Part shown: positions 33,438-41,863 of the stretch, piece after piece
How positions within the stretch are numbered: the first letter of the stretch is position 1
Layout: each line of letters opens with the position of its first letter
From: an uncultured Bacteroidales bacterium
GTDB taxonomy: Bacteria; Bacteroidota; Bacteroidia; Bacteroidales; WCHB1-69
Length of the DNA: 47,697 nt
Reading direction: 5' to 3'
Assembly: GCA_905235135.1 (NCBI GenBank)
Contig: CAJOKR010000009.1
Coordinates: forward strand, 1-47,697
Made by a program: the position numbers and the translations under genes
Notes under the pieces: generated by a model
What the model saw: the letters and a program-made list of their open reading frames with translations, nothing else
The model's database searches: none
What the model was told of the DNA's origin: nothing

Positions 33438-35578
33438 ATGAAAGAACTTAGCAAACAAATCATAGAGGTGCTCTCGAACAGCACTGAAAAACTGAACCAC
33501 AAGCAGATAGCGGCCAAAATCAAGATTTTCGACAAGAAGGGCCGCGCCGAAGTGATGCAAGAGCTGGAAAAGCTCATCAGCGCAAAGGTCGTGCTCAAGG
33601 CCGGCCGCGGCAAGTACAAGCTGAACAGCAAGTTCCAAGACAGCAAGACCACCGGCAAGCACTACATCATCGGCCGGGTAGAGCAGAAACGCAGCGGCAT
33701 GGCGTTCGTCGTGCCGCAGGGCAAGCAGGACGACACCCCCGACGAGTCCAACATCGATGACATTTTCGTGGCCGACGGCAACCTCGGCAACGCCCTGAAC
33801 GGCGACCTCGTGAAGGTGGTCCTGTTCCCCGCCCGCAAAGGGAAACGTCCTGAGGGACAGGTGGTTGAGGTCGTGCAAAGAAGCAAACGGCAGCTGGTCG
33901 GCAGCATCCAGATTCGGCAGGGTGTCGCCTTTTTCGTGCCCGACAACACCATCCTGCGCCGCGACGTCATCATCCCCGGCAAACAGCTGCGGAAGGCCAA
34001 AACCGGCGACAAGGTGGTGGTCCGCATCGACTGGGCTTCCGGTCACCGCAACCCCATCGGCGAGGTGATCAACGTGCTCGGGAAACCCGGCAGCAACGAC
34101 GTGGAGATGCTCAGCATCCTGGCTGAAAGCGACTTCCCAGTCTCCTTCCCGAAAACCGTGGAGCAGGAGGCCGAGGCCATCCCCACGGAGATTCCTGAAA
34201 AGGAGATTTTGCGCCGCCGCGACTTCCGCGATGTCACCACCTTCACCATCGACCCCGCCGACGCCAAGGATTTCGACGACGCCCTCTCTTTCGAAATACT
34301 CGAAAGCGGCCTCTACCGCGTGGGCATCCATATCGCCGACGTTTCTTACTACGTCAAACCGGGCTCGGGAATCGACGCAGAAGCCTATAACAGAGGCACT
34401 TCCGTATATCTGGTTGATCGCACCATCCCGATGCTTCCCGAGGCCCTCTCCAACAACCTCTGCTCGCTTCGACCCAACGAGGACAAACTCTGCTACAGCG
34501 CGGTGTTCGACCTCGACGACAAGTGTAAGGTACACAAAGAGTGGTTCGGGCACACAGTCATCCGTTCTGACCGCCGCTTCAACTACGAGGAGGCGCAGCA
34601 GATCATCGAAACGGGCGAGGGCAACCTCAGCGAGGCTATCCTGCAGCTTCACAAACTGGCGCAGGTGATGCGCAAACAGCGTTTCGACAACAACGCCATC
34701 AGCTTTGAGACAGAGGAAGTTAAGTTCCAGTTGGACGAGAACGGCAAGCCCATCGGAGTCTATCTCAAAGAGCAGAAAGAGGCCAACTGGCTCATCGAAG
34801 AATTCATGCTGCTTGCCAACAAGCGCGTGGCCGAAAAAATCGGCAAGAAACGTACGACCACGCAACCCGCAAACGTCTTCGTCTATCGTGTGCACGACAA
34901 GCCGTTAGATGAAAAACTCGGCGTTTTCAAGAATTTCGTCAAGAAATTGGGCTTCGATTTGAAGACCACCTCCACGAAAGCGTTCAGCAGCTCGCTGAAC
35001 AAAATGTTGGAAGAGGAGAAAGGCAAGCCCGACTACGACATGCTGAGCAAACTCTCAATCCGCATCATGGCGCGGGCCGTATATTCCACCGACAATATCG
35101 GTCACTATGGGCTCGCGTTCCCGTATTACACCCACTTCACCTCGCCCATCCGCCGTTACCCGGACTTAATGGTACACAGACTGTTAGACCGTTACTTGGC
35201 GCACCAGCCGTCGGTGGACAAGGAGCAGTACGAGGAGTATTGCAAACACTGTTCCGAGATGGAGCGGCAGGCGATGGAGGCCGAGCGCAACTCCATCAAG
35301 TACAAGCAGGCCGAATACCTGGCCGACAAGATCGGGCAGGAGTTCGACGCGGTGGTGTCGGGCATTTCCAAGTGGGGTGTCTATGCCGAGCTGAATCGCA
35401 CTGCGAGGGCATGATCCCGATGCGCTCCTTCGACGACGACTTCTATTATATAGATGAAGAGAACTACACGCTGGTCGGTCTGCACCACGGCCGTTCGCTG
35501 CGTTTCGGCGATCCCGTGCGCGTGCGCGTGGTGGCCGTTGATATCATCAAACGGAGAATGGATTTCGAAAGGGTGTAG
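33438..35578 (+). pseudogene. rnr: Ribonuclease R, frameshifted near the C-terminal S1 domain
   Basis: RNase R is a processive 3'-5' exoribonuclease. The first frame (33438-35414, 658 residues) has the N-terminal winged-helix/cold-shock domains, then the RNB catalytic domain 'TIDPADAKDFDDALSF' (the Asp cluster binding Mg), 'VGIHIADVSYYV', 'DRTIPMLPEALSNNLCSLRP' and 'YTHFTSPIRRYPDLMVHRLL', and enters the S1 domain at 'GISKWGVYAELN' before running into a false end. The next frame resumes with 'SHCEGMIPMRSF' and ends at 35578. A 4-bp loss from a GAATGAAT repeat at about 35393-35396 (or any 1-base loss) would explain it and would restore about 714 residues, the usual length. The true stop TAG lies inside a palindromic repeat. 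Confidence 0.9.
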
Positions 35579-35602
35579 AGACGTGCCATGGCGCGTCTCT
35601 AC
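35575..35602. repeat. GTAGAGACG-type palindrome overlapping the rnr stop codon
   Basis: GTAGAGACG...CGTCTCTAC over 28 bp with a TGCCATGGCG centre. The TAG of GTAGAG (35576-35578) is the rnr stop codon. Confidence 0.8.
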
Positions 35603-35641
35603 GGGAAAAACGTATTCGTTTGTGTGTATTCGGATTTTATG

Positions 35642-35649
35642 TACATTTG
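35642..35649 (+). promoter_or_regulatory. -7 promoter box for the S46 peptidase gene
   Basis: TACATTTG lies 39 bp before ATG 35689 and downstream of a longer alternative start. Confidence 0.6.
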
Positions 35650-35688
35650 CACCCTGTAAAATCTTCTGTCAATAAAAACATCCAAAAT

Positions 35689-37842
35689 ATGAGAAAACCT
35701 TTATTCTTGACCCTGTTATTATCCCTGATTCTCAGCTTTGCACGTGCCGACGGCGGCATGTGGATTCCCCTCTATCTGAGCCAGAACGAGGCTGAGATGC
35801 AGCAGTTAGGTTTCCACCTCACGGCGGACGACATCTACAGCATCAACCACAACAGCATGAAGGACGCCATCGTGCTGTTCGGCAGCGGCTGCACCGCCGA
35901 GCTCATCTCCTCCAAGGGGCTGCTGCTCACCAACCACCACTGCGGCTACTCCTTCGTGCAGTCGCACAGCACCATGGAGCACAACTACCTTCGCGACGGC
36001 TTCTGGGCTAAAAGCATGACGGAGGAAATCCCGATGGAAGGTCTCACCGTCACGTTCCTCGTCTATATGGAGGATGTCACCGAGCAGGTTTTGGCCGGCG
36101 TGACCGACCAGACCAAGGAGGCCGACCGCCAAGCCACGGTGAAGGAAAACATCGCCAAGGTGACCAAGAAAGCCACCGACGGCACCGGCTACAATGCCAT
36201 CATCAAACCGTTCTACTATGGTAACCAGTACTTTATGTTCGTCACGGAGACCTACAACGACATCCGTCTCGTGGGGGTTCCGCCGGAGAGCATCGGCAAA
36301 TTCGGTGGCGACAGCGACAACTGGATGTGGCCGCGCCATACCGGCGACTTCTCGCTGTACCGCATCTACACTTCCCCCGACGGGAAACCCGCCGAATACA
36401 ACCGGAAGAATATCCCGATGAAGCCGAAGCAGTACTTCCCGGTCTCCATCAAGGGCGTGCAGGAGAACGACTTCACGCTCGTGTTCGGCTATCCCGGCAC
36501 CACCCGCCAGTTCCTCATCTCCGACGGGGTGAACGCGGTGGCCAACATCCAGAACCCCATTGCGATACAGGCGCGCACCATCCGCCTCGACGCAATGAAG
36601 AAGCAGATGGACCTCGACCCGCGCATCCGCCTCATGTACTCTGCCAAGGCCAACGGCATCTCCAATGGATGGAAGAAGTGGCAGGGTGAGAGCAAGGGCA
36701 TCCGCGAGTGCAACGTCATCGGCAAGAAACAGGACCAGGAGAAGGAGTTCCAGCAGTGGGTGAACGCCGACCCGCAACGCAAATCGCAGTACGGCACGCT
36801 GTTGCAAGACATGAAGAAAGTCTATGAGAGCTACAACAATAACATGCAAGTGGTCACTTATATTAATGAATACCTCTTTGGCGTGGAACTGATGGATAAG
36901 GTCGTCTATTCTTACTGGAGCAAACTTTACGGCGAAAAGGACATCACGGATGCCACCCGCACCAAGATGATTGACGCGGACAAAAGCTTCCGGGCTGAAT
37001 ACTTCGATGTAATTGACAAAGAGTGCTTTGTGGAGCTGATGACCTACTATTTCACCCACGAAAAGAAGGAGAACATTCCCGCCTCGCTGCTAAAATATGT
37101 GCAAGATGAGAAAACGGTACGCACGATGATGACGGCATTGTGGGACAACAGCGCGAAGAAGGCGCCTTATTTCCAAGATGCTGCAAAATATCAAGACTTC
37201 ATCTCCAAAGCCACGCCGAAACAGATCGAGAAAACTGCCAGCAATGAAATGATGGCTTTATACTTGGCCTTTTTCGACAAGTATAAAGCAGCGGTGGTCG
37301 CTTACCGTGTGGAGACAGCTGAACTTGACCAATACTATCGCACCTACGTGAAGGCGTTGATGGAAAAGGACAAGGACAAAACGTTCTATCCGGATGCCAA
37401 CCTCACGATGCGCGTGACCTACGGTCAGGTGAAAGGTTTCCAACCTGCCGACGGCACTGACTATATATATTATACCACCTTGGATGGCATCATGGAGAAG
37501 GAGAATCCCGATGTGTATGACTATCAGGTGCATCCGAAGCTGAAGGAGCTTTGGGAGAAGAAGGACTACGGCCGTTATGCCAACAAGGACGGCAAGCTGC
37601 CGGTGGCCTTCATCGCCAGCAACCACACCACGGGCGGCAACTCCGGCAGTCCGGTCATCAACGGCTACGGACAGCTCATCGGCACCAACTTCGACCGTGT
37701 GTGGGAAGGCACCATGAGCGACATTTGGTACGATGTCGATCGTTGCCGCAACATCAGCCTCGACGCCCGCTATTTCCTCTTCATCGTCGATAAATTTGCC
37801 GGAGCGAAGAATATCGTCGATGAGATTGACGTGATCGAGTAA
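35689..37842 (+). CDS. dpp11: S46 dipeptidyl-peptidase, DPP11 type (Asp/Glu-specific)
   Basis: S46 peptidases release dipeptides from the N-terminus of peptides in the periplasm or at the cell surface. The 717-residue protein has a signal peptide (MRKPLFLTLLLSLILSFARA), the catalytic His in TNHHCGY (His83/84), the catalytic Asp in 'GGDSDNWMWPRHTGDF' and the catalytic Ser652 in GGNSGSP. Eighteen residues after that Ser comes Arg670 in NFDRVWEG. In Porphyromonas enzymes the residue at this place sets P1 choice: Arg in DPP11 (acidic P1), Gly in DPP7 (hydrophobic P1). The start ATG 35689 gives the signal peptide and follows the -7 box. The mature protein is full length. This fits a peptide-fermenting life style. 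Confidence 0.93.
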   Translation: MRKPLFLTLLLSLILSFARADGGMWIPLYLSQNEAEMQQLGFHLTADDIYSINHNSMKDAIVLFGSGCTAELISSKGLLLTNHHCGYSFVQSHSTMEHNYLRDGFWAKSMTEEIPMEGLTVTFLVYMEDVTEQVLAGVTDQTKEADRQATVKENIAKVTKKATDGTGYNAIIKPFYYGNQYFMFVTETYNDIRLVGVPPESIGKFGGDSDNWMWPRHTGDFSLYRIYTSPDGKPAEYNRKNIPMKPKQYFPVSIKGVQENDFTLVFGYPGTTRQFLISDGVNAVANIQNPIAIQARTIRLDAMKKQMDLDPRIRLMYSAKANGISNGWKKWQGESKGIRECNVIGKKQDQEKEFQQWVNADPQRKSQYGTLLQDMKKVYESYNNNMQVVTYINEYLFGVELMDKVVYSYWSKLYGEKDITDATRTKMIDADKSFRAEYFDVIDKECFVELMTYYFTHEKKENIPASLLKYVQDEKTVRTMMTALWDNSAKKAPYFQDAAKYQDFISKATPKQIEKTASNEMMALYLAFFDKYKAAVVAYRVETAELDQYYRTYVKALMEKDKDKTFYPDANLTMRVTYGQVKGFQPADGTDYIYYTTLDGIMEKENPDVYDYQVHPKLKELWEKKDYGRYANKDGKLPVAFIASNHTTGGNSGSPVINGYGQLIGTNFDRVWEGTMSDIWYDVDRCRNISLDARYFLFIVDKFAGAKNIVDEIDVIE

Positions 37843-37855
37843 AGACGTATGGCGT

Positions 37856-37883
37856 GTAGAGACGCAATGCATTGCGTCTCTAC
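37856..37883. repeat. GTAGAGACG-type palindrome, perfect 28 bp
   Basis: GTAGAGACGCAATG and its exact reverse complement abut, 13 bp after the peptidase stop. The centre (AATGCATT) differs from the copy at 26467, while the outer ten bases are the same. Confidence 0.85.
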
Positions 37884-37925
37884 AGATTACAAATCACCAT
37901 TCACAATTCACCAATCACAAAAGCA

Positions 37926-39290
37926 ATGATCTCCTTCGAAGACATAGACAAACATTCGTGGCTGTACGACCTGTACATGAAGTATTTGTGTGCGGCACAT
38001 AACCATGTGTATTACCGAAACTTCTACATCGTGAACCGCGAGAACATCCCGCCGAAGGGCACGCCGACGTTTGTGATTGCCAACCACCAGAACGGCATGA
38101 TGGATGCGATGGCGATTCTGCACACGATGTACAAGGACGGGCGACAGCCGGTGTTCATCGCGCGCGGCGACATCTTCAAAAAAGATCTGGTGGCACGGAT
38201 TTTGCGTTTCCTGAAGATTCTGCCGGTCTATCGTAACCGCGACGGCGGCCGGGATGACATCAAGAAGGATCTGGCCATCTTCAACCGGGCGGCGCGGATT
38301 CTCAAGAAGGGCGGCACGCTGGTCATCTTCCCCGAGGCTGGACATCAGCACGGGCACTACATGAGCACCTTCAAAAAGGGGTTCAGCCGCATCGCTTTCG
38401 CTGCCGAGGAGATGAACGACTTCAAACTCGGGGTGCAGATTCTTCCTCTCAACATCCACTATTCCAACTACTTCAACTTCCAGAGCGACCTGATGGTCAC
38501 CTGCGGGGAACCATTCACCTACGATGAGTTCTTCGAAATGTACAAGGAATCTCCTAACCAAGCATATCTGGCCCTCAACGAGAAGGCCCGCGCCCGCGTC
38601 AAGGAGATGACCCCGGATATTGACATACCCGAGTATTACAATGAGATTGAGGCACTTACGCACATCATGAGCGAGCCGTTGTTGCGGCACAAGGGACTGA
38701 AACCCCGTTTCCTGCCCAATCAGAAGGACGCCGCCATGACCATCATCGCGGCTATCCACCAGTACCGGGACGAACAACCTGACGCTTTCACCGCGCTGAT
38801 GGGCGATACACGCGAATACACGGGACTGCTGCAAAAAACCGGCCTTCACCACTGGGTAATCAACCGCCGGATTTCCTGGCCGAAGCTGATTCTTCGCATC
38901 TTCCTGATGCTGATTACGTTGCCGATTTTCCTCTTCGGTTATATCAACAACTTCCTGCCGGACTTCATCACGCAGCGGCTCACCCACAAAGTAAAAGATC
39001 CGATGATGCACTCCACGTTCCAGTACGCCATCGGCACCCTCGCCGCCTTCCCGATCTGGTACATCATCCTTTTGGTGACGGTCAGTCTGCTCACCCACCA
39101 TTTCTGGATTGGGCTGGTTTACATTTTGTTAGCGGGAATCATCGGCATCCTCAACTCCAACTACAAGCGTTCGCTGCGCAAGCTCGGCACCACATTCAAA
39201 GCCTTGCGAATGCGCTGTACCGATATTTACAAACATCTTTGCGACCTCAACACCCGAATCATAGGGACGATGGAGGAATTGCTGTATTAG
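37926..39290 (+). CDS. PlsC-like acyltransferase with C-terminal membrane segments (copy 2)
   Basis: The 454-residue paralogue of the protein at 29576 has NHQNGMMD (53-60), 'VFIARGDIFKKDLVARILRF', 'LPVYRNRDGG', 'TLVIFPEAGHQHG' and three or four C-terminal membrane helices (residues ~325-415; 'LFGYINNFL', 'WYIILLVTVSLL'). Both copies have the odd NHQNxMMD form of the NHx4D box. It is probably an inner-membrane lipid acyltransferase; the substrate is unknown. Its stop overlaps the stop of the convergent phosphatase gene by three bases. The leader holds CAATTCACCAATCAC repeats. No separate -7 box is visible, so it may be read from the dpp11 promoter. Confidence 0.88.
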   Translation: MISFEDIDKHSWLYDLYMKYLCAAHNHVYYRNFYIVNRENIPPKGTPTFVIANHQNGMMDAMAILHTMYKDGRQPVFIARGDIFKKDLVARILRFLKILPVYRNRDGGRDDIKKDLAIFNRAARILKKGGTLVIFPEAGHQHGHYMSTFKKGFSRIAFAAEEMNDFKLGVQILPLNIHYSNYFNFQSDLMVTCGEPFTYDEFFEMYKESPNQAYLALNEKARARVKEMTPDIDIPEYYNEIEALTHIMSEPLLRHKGLKPRFLPNQKDAAMTIIAAIHQYRDEQPDAFTALMGDTREYTGLLQKTGLHHWVINRRISWPKLILRIFLMLITLPIFLFGYINNFLPDFITQRLTHKVKDPMMHSTFQYAIGTLAAFPIWYIILLVTVSLLTHHFWIGLVYILLAGIIGILNSNYKRSLRKLGTTFKALRMRCTDIYKHLCDLNTRIIGTMEELLY

Positions 39291-40051
39291 AAGGAATTAC
39301 TGAAATAGCAGTGTAATCTCCTCCAGCAGTTACTTTTCGTTAATGCGTTGAACTCTGCCTTAGCCTTCTCCATCTGTTCACGGAAGGCCGGGCTAGTTTG
39401 CAATGCCGCATAACCGATACTGGCCGCAGCGCGTGTGGCATCAACATCGCTCTGCCAGTGGGCACCCTCAATGACGCGGCTCTCGCCATACATCCAACCG
39501 CGGGCGAAGATGGTGTCGGCTCGAGCGGGATTGATCTCCGCTAACAATAATGCAGCCAGCCATCCGCGCGCCGCATGTCCGGAAGGATAACTCCCCTCCC
39601 CTCTCAAATCATCTTCGGTTTCCGGCGACAGCAGATGCTCGCCATACATCTCGAAGGGACGCAGACGGTGGTAGTAAGCTTTGGGAGCTACCCGCATCTG
39701 GTCGGTGGTGACCAAGCTGGTTTCCAACAGTTTCCATATTTCCGGCGTTCCCGTCCGAGAGATGGTGAGCCCGAAAGGGATGTTGAACTCCGCCAACAGG
39801 GCATCATAAGACCAGACCGCATCGCGCTTGGCGATGGCGGCACGCGCGGAGTCGAGTCGTTGCGTCTTCCCCCACTGGTAGCGCACTACGTCGTTGGCAA
39901 ACTCTGGACTGTCGAACGCAGGCGGTGCCGGCAGACATTTAATGAGGTCGGGAAGCTCCTCAACACTGAAATAGGGTTTTACCGCATCTTGTTGGGCGAT
40001 GAGGCTTGCCATTGTCAAAATGGCGGTTACGATAAGAAATATTTTTTTCAT
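39287..40051 (-). CDS. Class A (PhoN-like) non-specific acid phosphatase, PAP2 fold
   Basis: The 254-residue protein has a signal peptide (MKKIFLIVTAILTMASLIAQ) and the complete phosphatase signature: KAYYHRLRP (K124...R131-P132), GSYPSGH (PSGH 156-159) and SRVIEGAHWQSD (S191-R192...H198...D202), i.e. KX6RP, PSGH, SRX5HX3D. It hydrolyses phosphomonoesters in the periplasm with a phospho-histidine intermediate. Length and motif spacing match class A bacterial acid phosphatases. It converges with the PlsC-like gene, with overlapping stops. Confidence 0.93.
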   Translation of the reverse strand: MKKIFLIVTAILTMASLIAQQDAVKPYFSVEELPDLIKCLPAPPAFDSPEFANDVVRYQWGKTQRLDSARAAIAKRDAVWSYDALLAEFNIPFGLTISRTGTPEIWKLLETSLVTTDQMRVAPKAYYHRLRPFEMYGEHLLSPETEDDLRGEGSYPSGHAARGWLAALLLAEINPARADTIFARGWMYGESRVIEGAHWQSDVDATRAAASIGYAALQTSPAFREQMEKAKAEFNALTKSNCWRRLHCYFSNSF

Positions 40052-40102
40052 TTTTTTGATTTGATTACTTGAATAAGAACTGTAAAGTGCACGAACCTTG
40101 CG

Positions 40103-40864
40103 TCAGTTAATCATCCAAGAAACCCCGCCGCCGATAGCGTAATACTTGCCAAGGTTCAGAAGATCAAGGTCACACGAGATGTCAAGCTGGACACGCCGCG
40201 AAGGCATCCAAGTGAAACCAAAGTCGGTCATATATTAGTTTCCGTCGGGGTGGAGGTAGTTGTAAGTCTCGACAAAAGCCCCGACATTGTCCGTGATATC
40301 GAACCAGAGAGCCAAAGAGAGAAACGTTTGCGGTATGGCGGTCTCGCCGTCCCATTCCGCACCGACATTATACCACAATGAAAGCCAGTCTGTTAGACTA
40401 TGTTCAAATATGGCATACATCGAAGGGGCAAGGTGCGACGGGGTCAGGTCCTTAGTGCCAACATGCGGTATCTGGAGTTCGGTCGCAAAACCGATGGAAG
40501 GGAGCCAATTGGAGCTCTCATACAGTTTGAATTTCGCCCCGATGGTAAGCGGCGCAATGCCGAAAGTGTATTTCGTGCCCGGTCCGTCGTTGTACAACAG
40601 GAAATCCGTCCCAATGCGCAGTTCCACATTTTTGAAAATACCGTAGCGTACGATGGTACTGGTCAGCGTGAAGGTGCGCGACCCGTCGGGACACGACTCG
40701 AAACCGAAGCCGTTTTCCCACGACACTTTGTGATGCGGAAGCACATCCGCGCCCCAAGTGTATCCGGGACGGTCAGTGGGAAATTCGGGCAACTCCTCTT
40801 GGGCTTGGCAGAAACACGCAACCATCAACAGAGCGAACAGAACGACGATGGGCTTTTTTTTCAT
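40103..40864 (-). pseudogene. Outer-membrane transporter-like beta-barrel protein with a premature TAA
   Basis: ATG 40864 starts a signal peptide (MKKKPIVVLFALLMVACFCQ) and 'LPEFPTDRPGYTW', then alternating beta strands ('GIFKNVELRIGTDFLLYN', 'LTIGAKFKLYESSNWLPSIG', 'SMYAIFEHSLTDWLSLWYNV'), as in the 'transporter'/MetA-pathway outer-membrane family. TAA at 40235-40237 stops it after 209 residues. The frame then goes on for 43 residues ('MTDFGFTWMPSRRVQLDISC', 'KYYAIGGGVSWMIN') to TGA 40103. That tail is exactly what the last strands of this family look like, so one base change (e.g. GAA to TAA) removed the last two strands. The open part alone is 40235-40864. Confidence 0.82.
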
Positions 40865-40883
40865 AGAAGATATTCCGAATCCG

Positions 40884-41372
40884 TTATTCGTCACCGTTCA
40901 ACGTTTTGAAAATGACGGTGTAGTTGTTGTTCATGTGCTTCACCAAGAGCCTGCGGATGTGCAGTTGCGGATTATCCACAATCCACCCGTTGGCAACCTC
41001 CCATAATGCAAAGGCACCGATGGTGGAGAGGACGGTGAACGAGAACTCGCTGACCATCAGTTCCACTGCGATGCTGATGGCCACGAATGCCACGCCGATA
41101 ATCAGCAACCACATCTGGTGGATTTTGTTGGTGTGCTCCTCACGTTGTAGTTCATGCCTCTATTTTTTGATCCACATACTGAGAGAATCGCGCACACGCT
41201 GCTCGTTCATCGGCTCTTGCGATTGGAAGACGAGTTGCACAGGCTCAAGTATCTCGGATTCTTTCAGTTTGCCGATCACGTAGTCCACAAACTCCCCATT
41301 CAATTCGCCTGGACCACCAAAAGTGCTGTAAATGTCGTTCTCGCTGTCAACATTGATGTAGATTTCTTTCAT
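40884..41372 (-). pseudogene. Small protein with two membrane helices, split by an in-frame TAG
   Basis: ATG 41372 opens a 70-residue acidic N-terminal part ('MKEIYINVDSENDIYSTFGG', 'FVDYVIGKLKESEILEPVQL', 'RVRDSLSMWIKK') ended by TAG at 41160-41162. The same frame continues with the charged linker RHELQREEHTNKIHQ, then two membrane helices ('MWLLIIGVAFVAISIAVEL', 'FTVLSTIGAFALWEVAN') and a basic tail ('HIRRLLVKHMNNNYTVIFKT') to 40884. Without the stop it would be a single protein of about 162 residues. The second part could start on its own at ATG 41114 (76 residues). Family not recognised. Confidence 0.65.
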
Positions 41373-41391
41373 GTTTTAATTTTTAAGACTG

Positions 41392-41399
41392 CAAAGATA
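41392..41399 (-). promoter_or_regulatory. -7 promoter box for the small membrane protein
   Basis: TATCTTTG on the minus strand, 20 bp before ATG 41372. Confidence 0.6.
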
Positions 41400-41462
41400 C
41401 TTTTTTGTAAAAACAATATTCATCGCGAATGTGCTTCGCGATAATACGAACAAATTTGACCG

Positions 41463-41825
41463 TCACTGTTCCTTCACCGTACACGGCACGGACAGCGGCA
41501 GGCCTTCCTGCGAGAGGTAGAACATGTAGAGGACGGCGGGCACGGTGCCACGGTTCTCGCCGTGGTGGACGGTCCCGACCATCTCGACGACCGCTTCCCC
41601 CTCGTGTACGACCTTCGTCCTGCCGTTCTGGTCGATGATAGTCAGCTCGCCCTGCACCAGCACGCCGTAGTTCATCACCGGATGGTGGTGCCATTCGAGC
41701 TTCTCTCCGACGGGAAAGACGTATTTCATAACCACTAATTCAGGTCTGCCTTGCAGGTAGTCAGGCAGTTCCGCGCCGTCCCAGCTCTGCGAGGTGCGGA
41801 TAAGTTCAAGTTTTTGTGTGCTCAT
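41463..41825 (-). CDS. Cupin-domain protein
   Basis: The 120-residue single-domain cupin has the two motifs 'GEKLEWHHHPVMNYGVLVQG' (metal-ligand histidines and Glu) and 'GEAVVEMVGTVHHGENRG' (fourth ligand His). It is cytosolic, with no signal peptide. Small cupins bind metals and sometimes act as dioxygenases, isomerases or sensors; no substrate can be named. Its own -7 box is at 41848. A 42-bp stretch of its 5' coding part is repeated at 42723-42764, beyond the MntA/HepT module. Confidence 0.9.
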   Translation of the reverse strand: MSTQKLELIRTSQSWDGAELPDYLQGRPELVVMKYVFPVGEKLEWHHHPVMNYGVLVQGELTIIDQNGRTKVVHEGEAVVEMVGTVHHGENRGTVPAVLYMFYLSQEGLPLSVPCTVKEQ

Positions 41826-41847
41826 TTCTTGATTTGTTTTTGAGCGG

Positions 41848-41855
41848 CAAAAGTA
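41848..41855 (-). promoter_or_regulatory. -7 promoter box for the cupin gene
   Basis: TACTTTTG on the minus strand, 22 bp before ATG 41825. Confidence 0.6.
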
Positions 41856-41863
41856 CTAGTTTT

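Noticed and set aside
33417..37059. Long open frames antisense to rnr and the DPP11 gene (up to ~490 and ~417 codons)
   Set aside because: They are mirror frames created by GC-rich third positions; the sense proteins are clear family members and the antisense products look like low-complexity V/H/L/G-rich noise.
1578..41162. TAG stop codons read as an amino acid (alternative code)
   Set aside because: Several intact genes here end in TAG (floA, rnfC, tdh, the second PlsC-like gene), one of the three internal stops is TAA, and no suppressor tRNA is visible.
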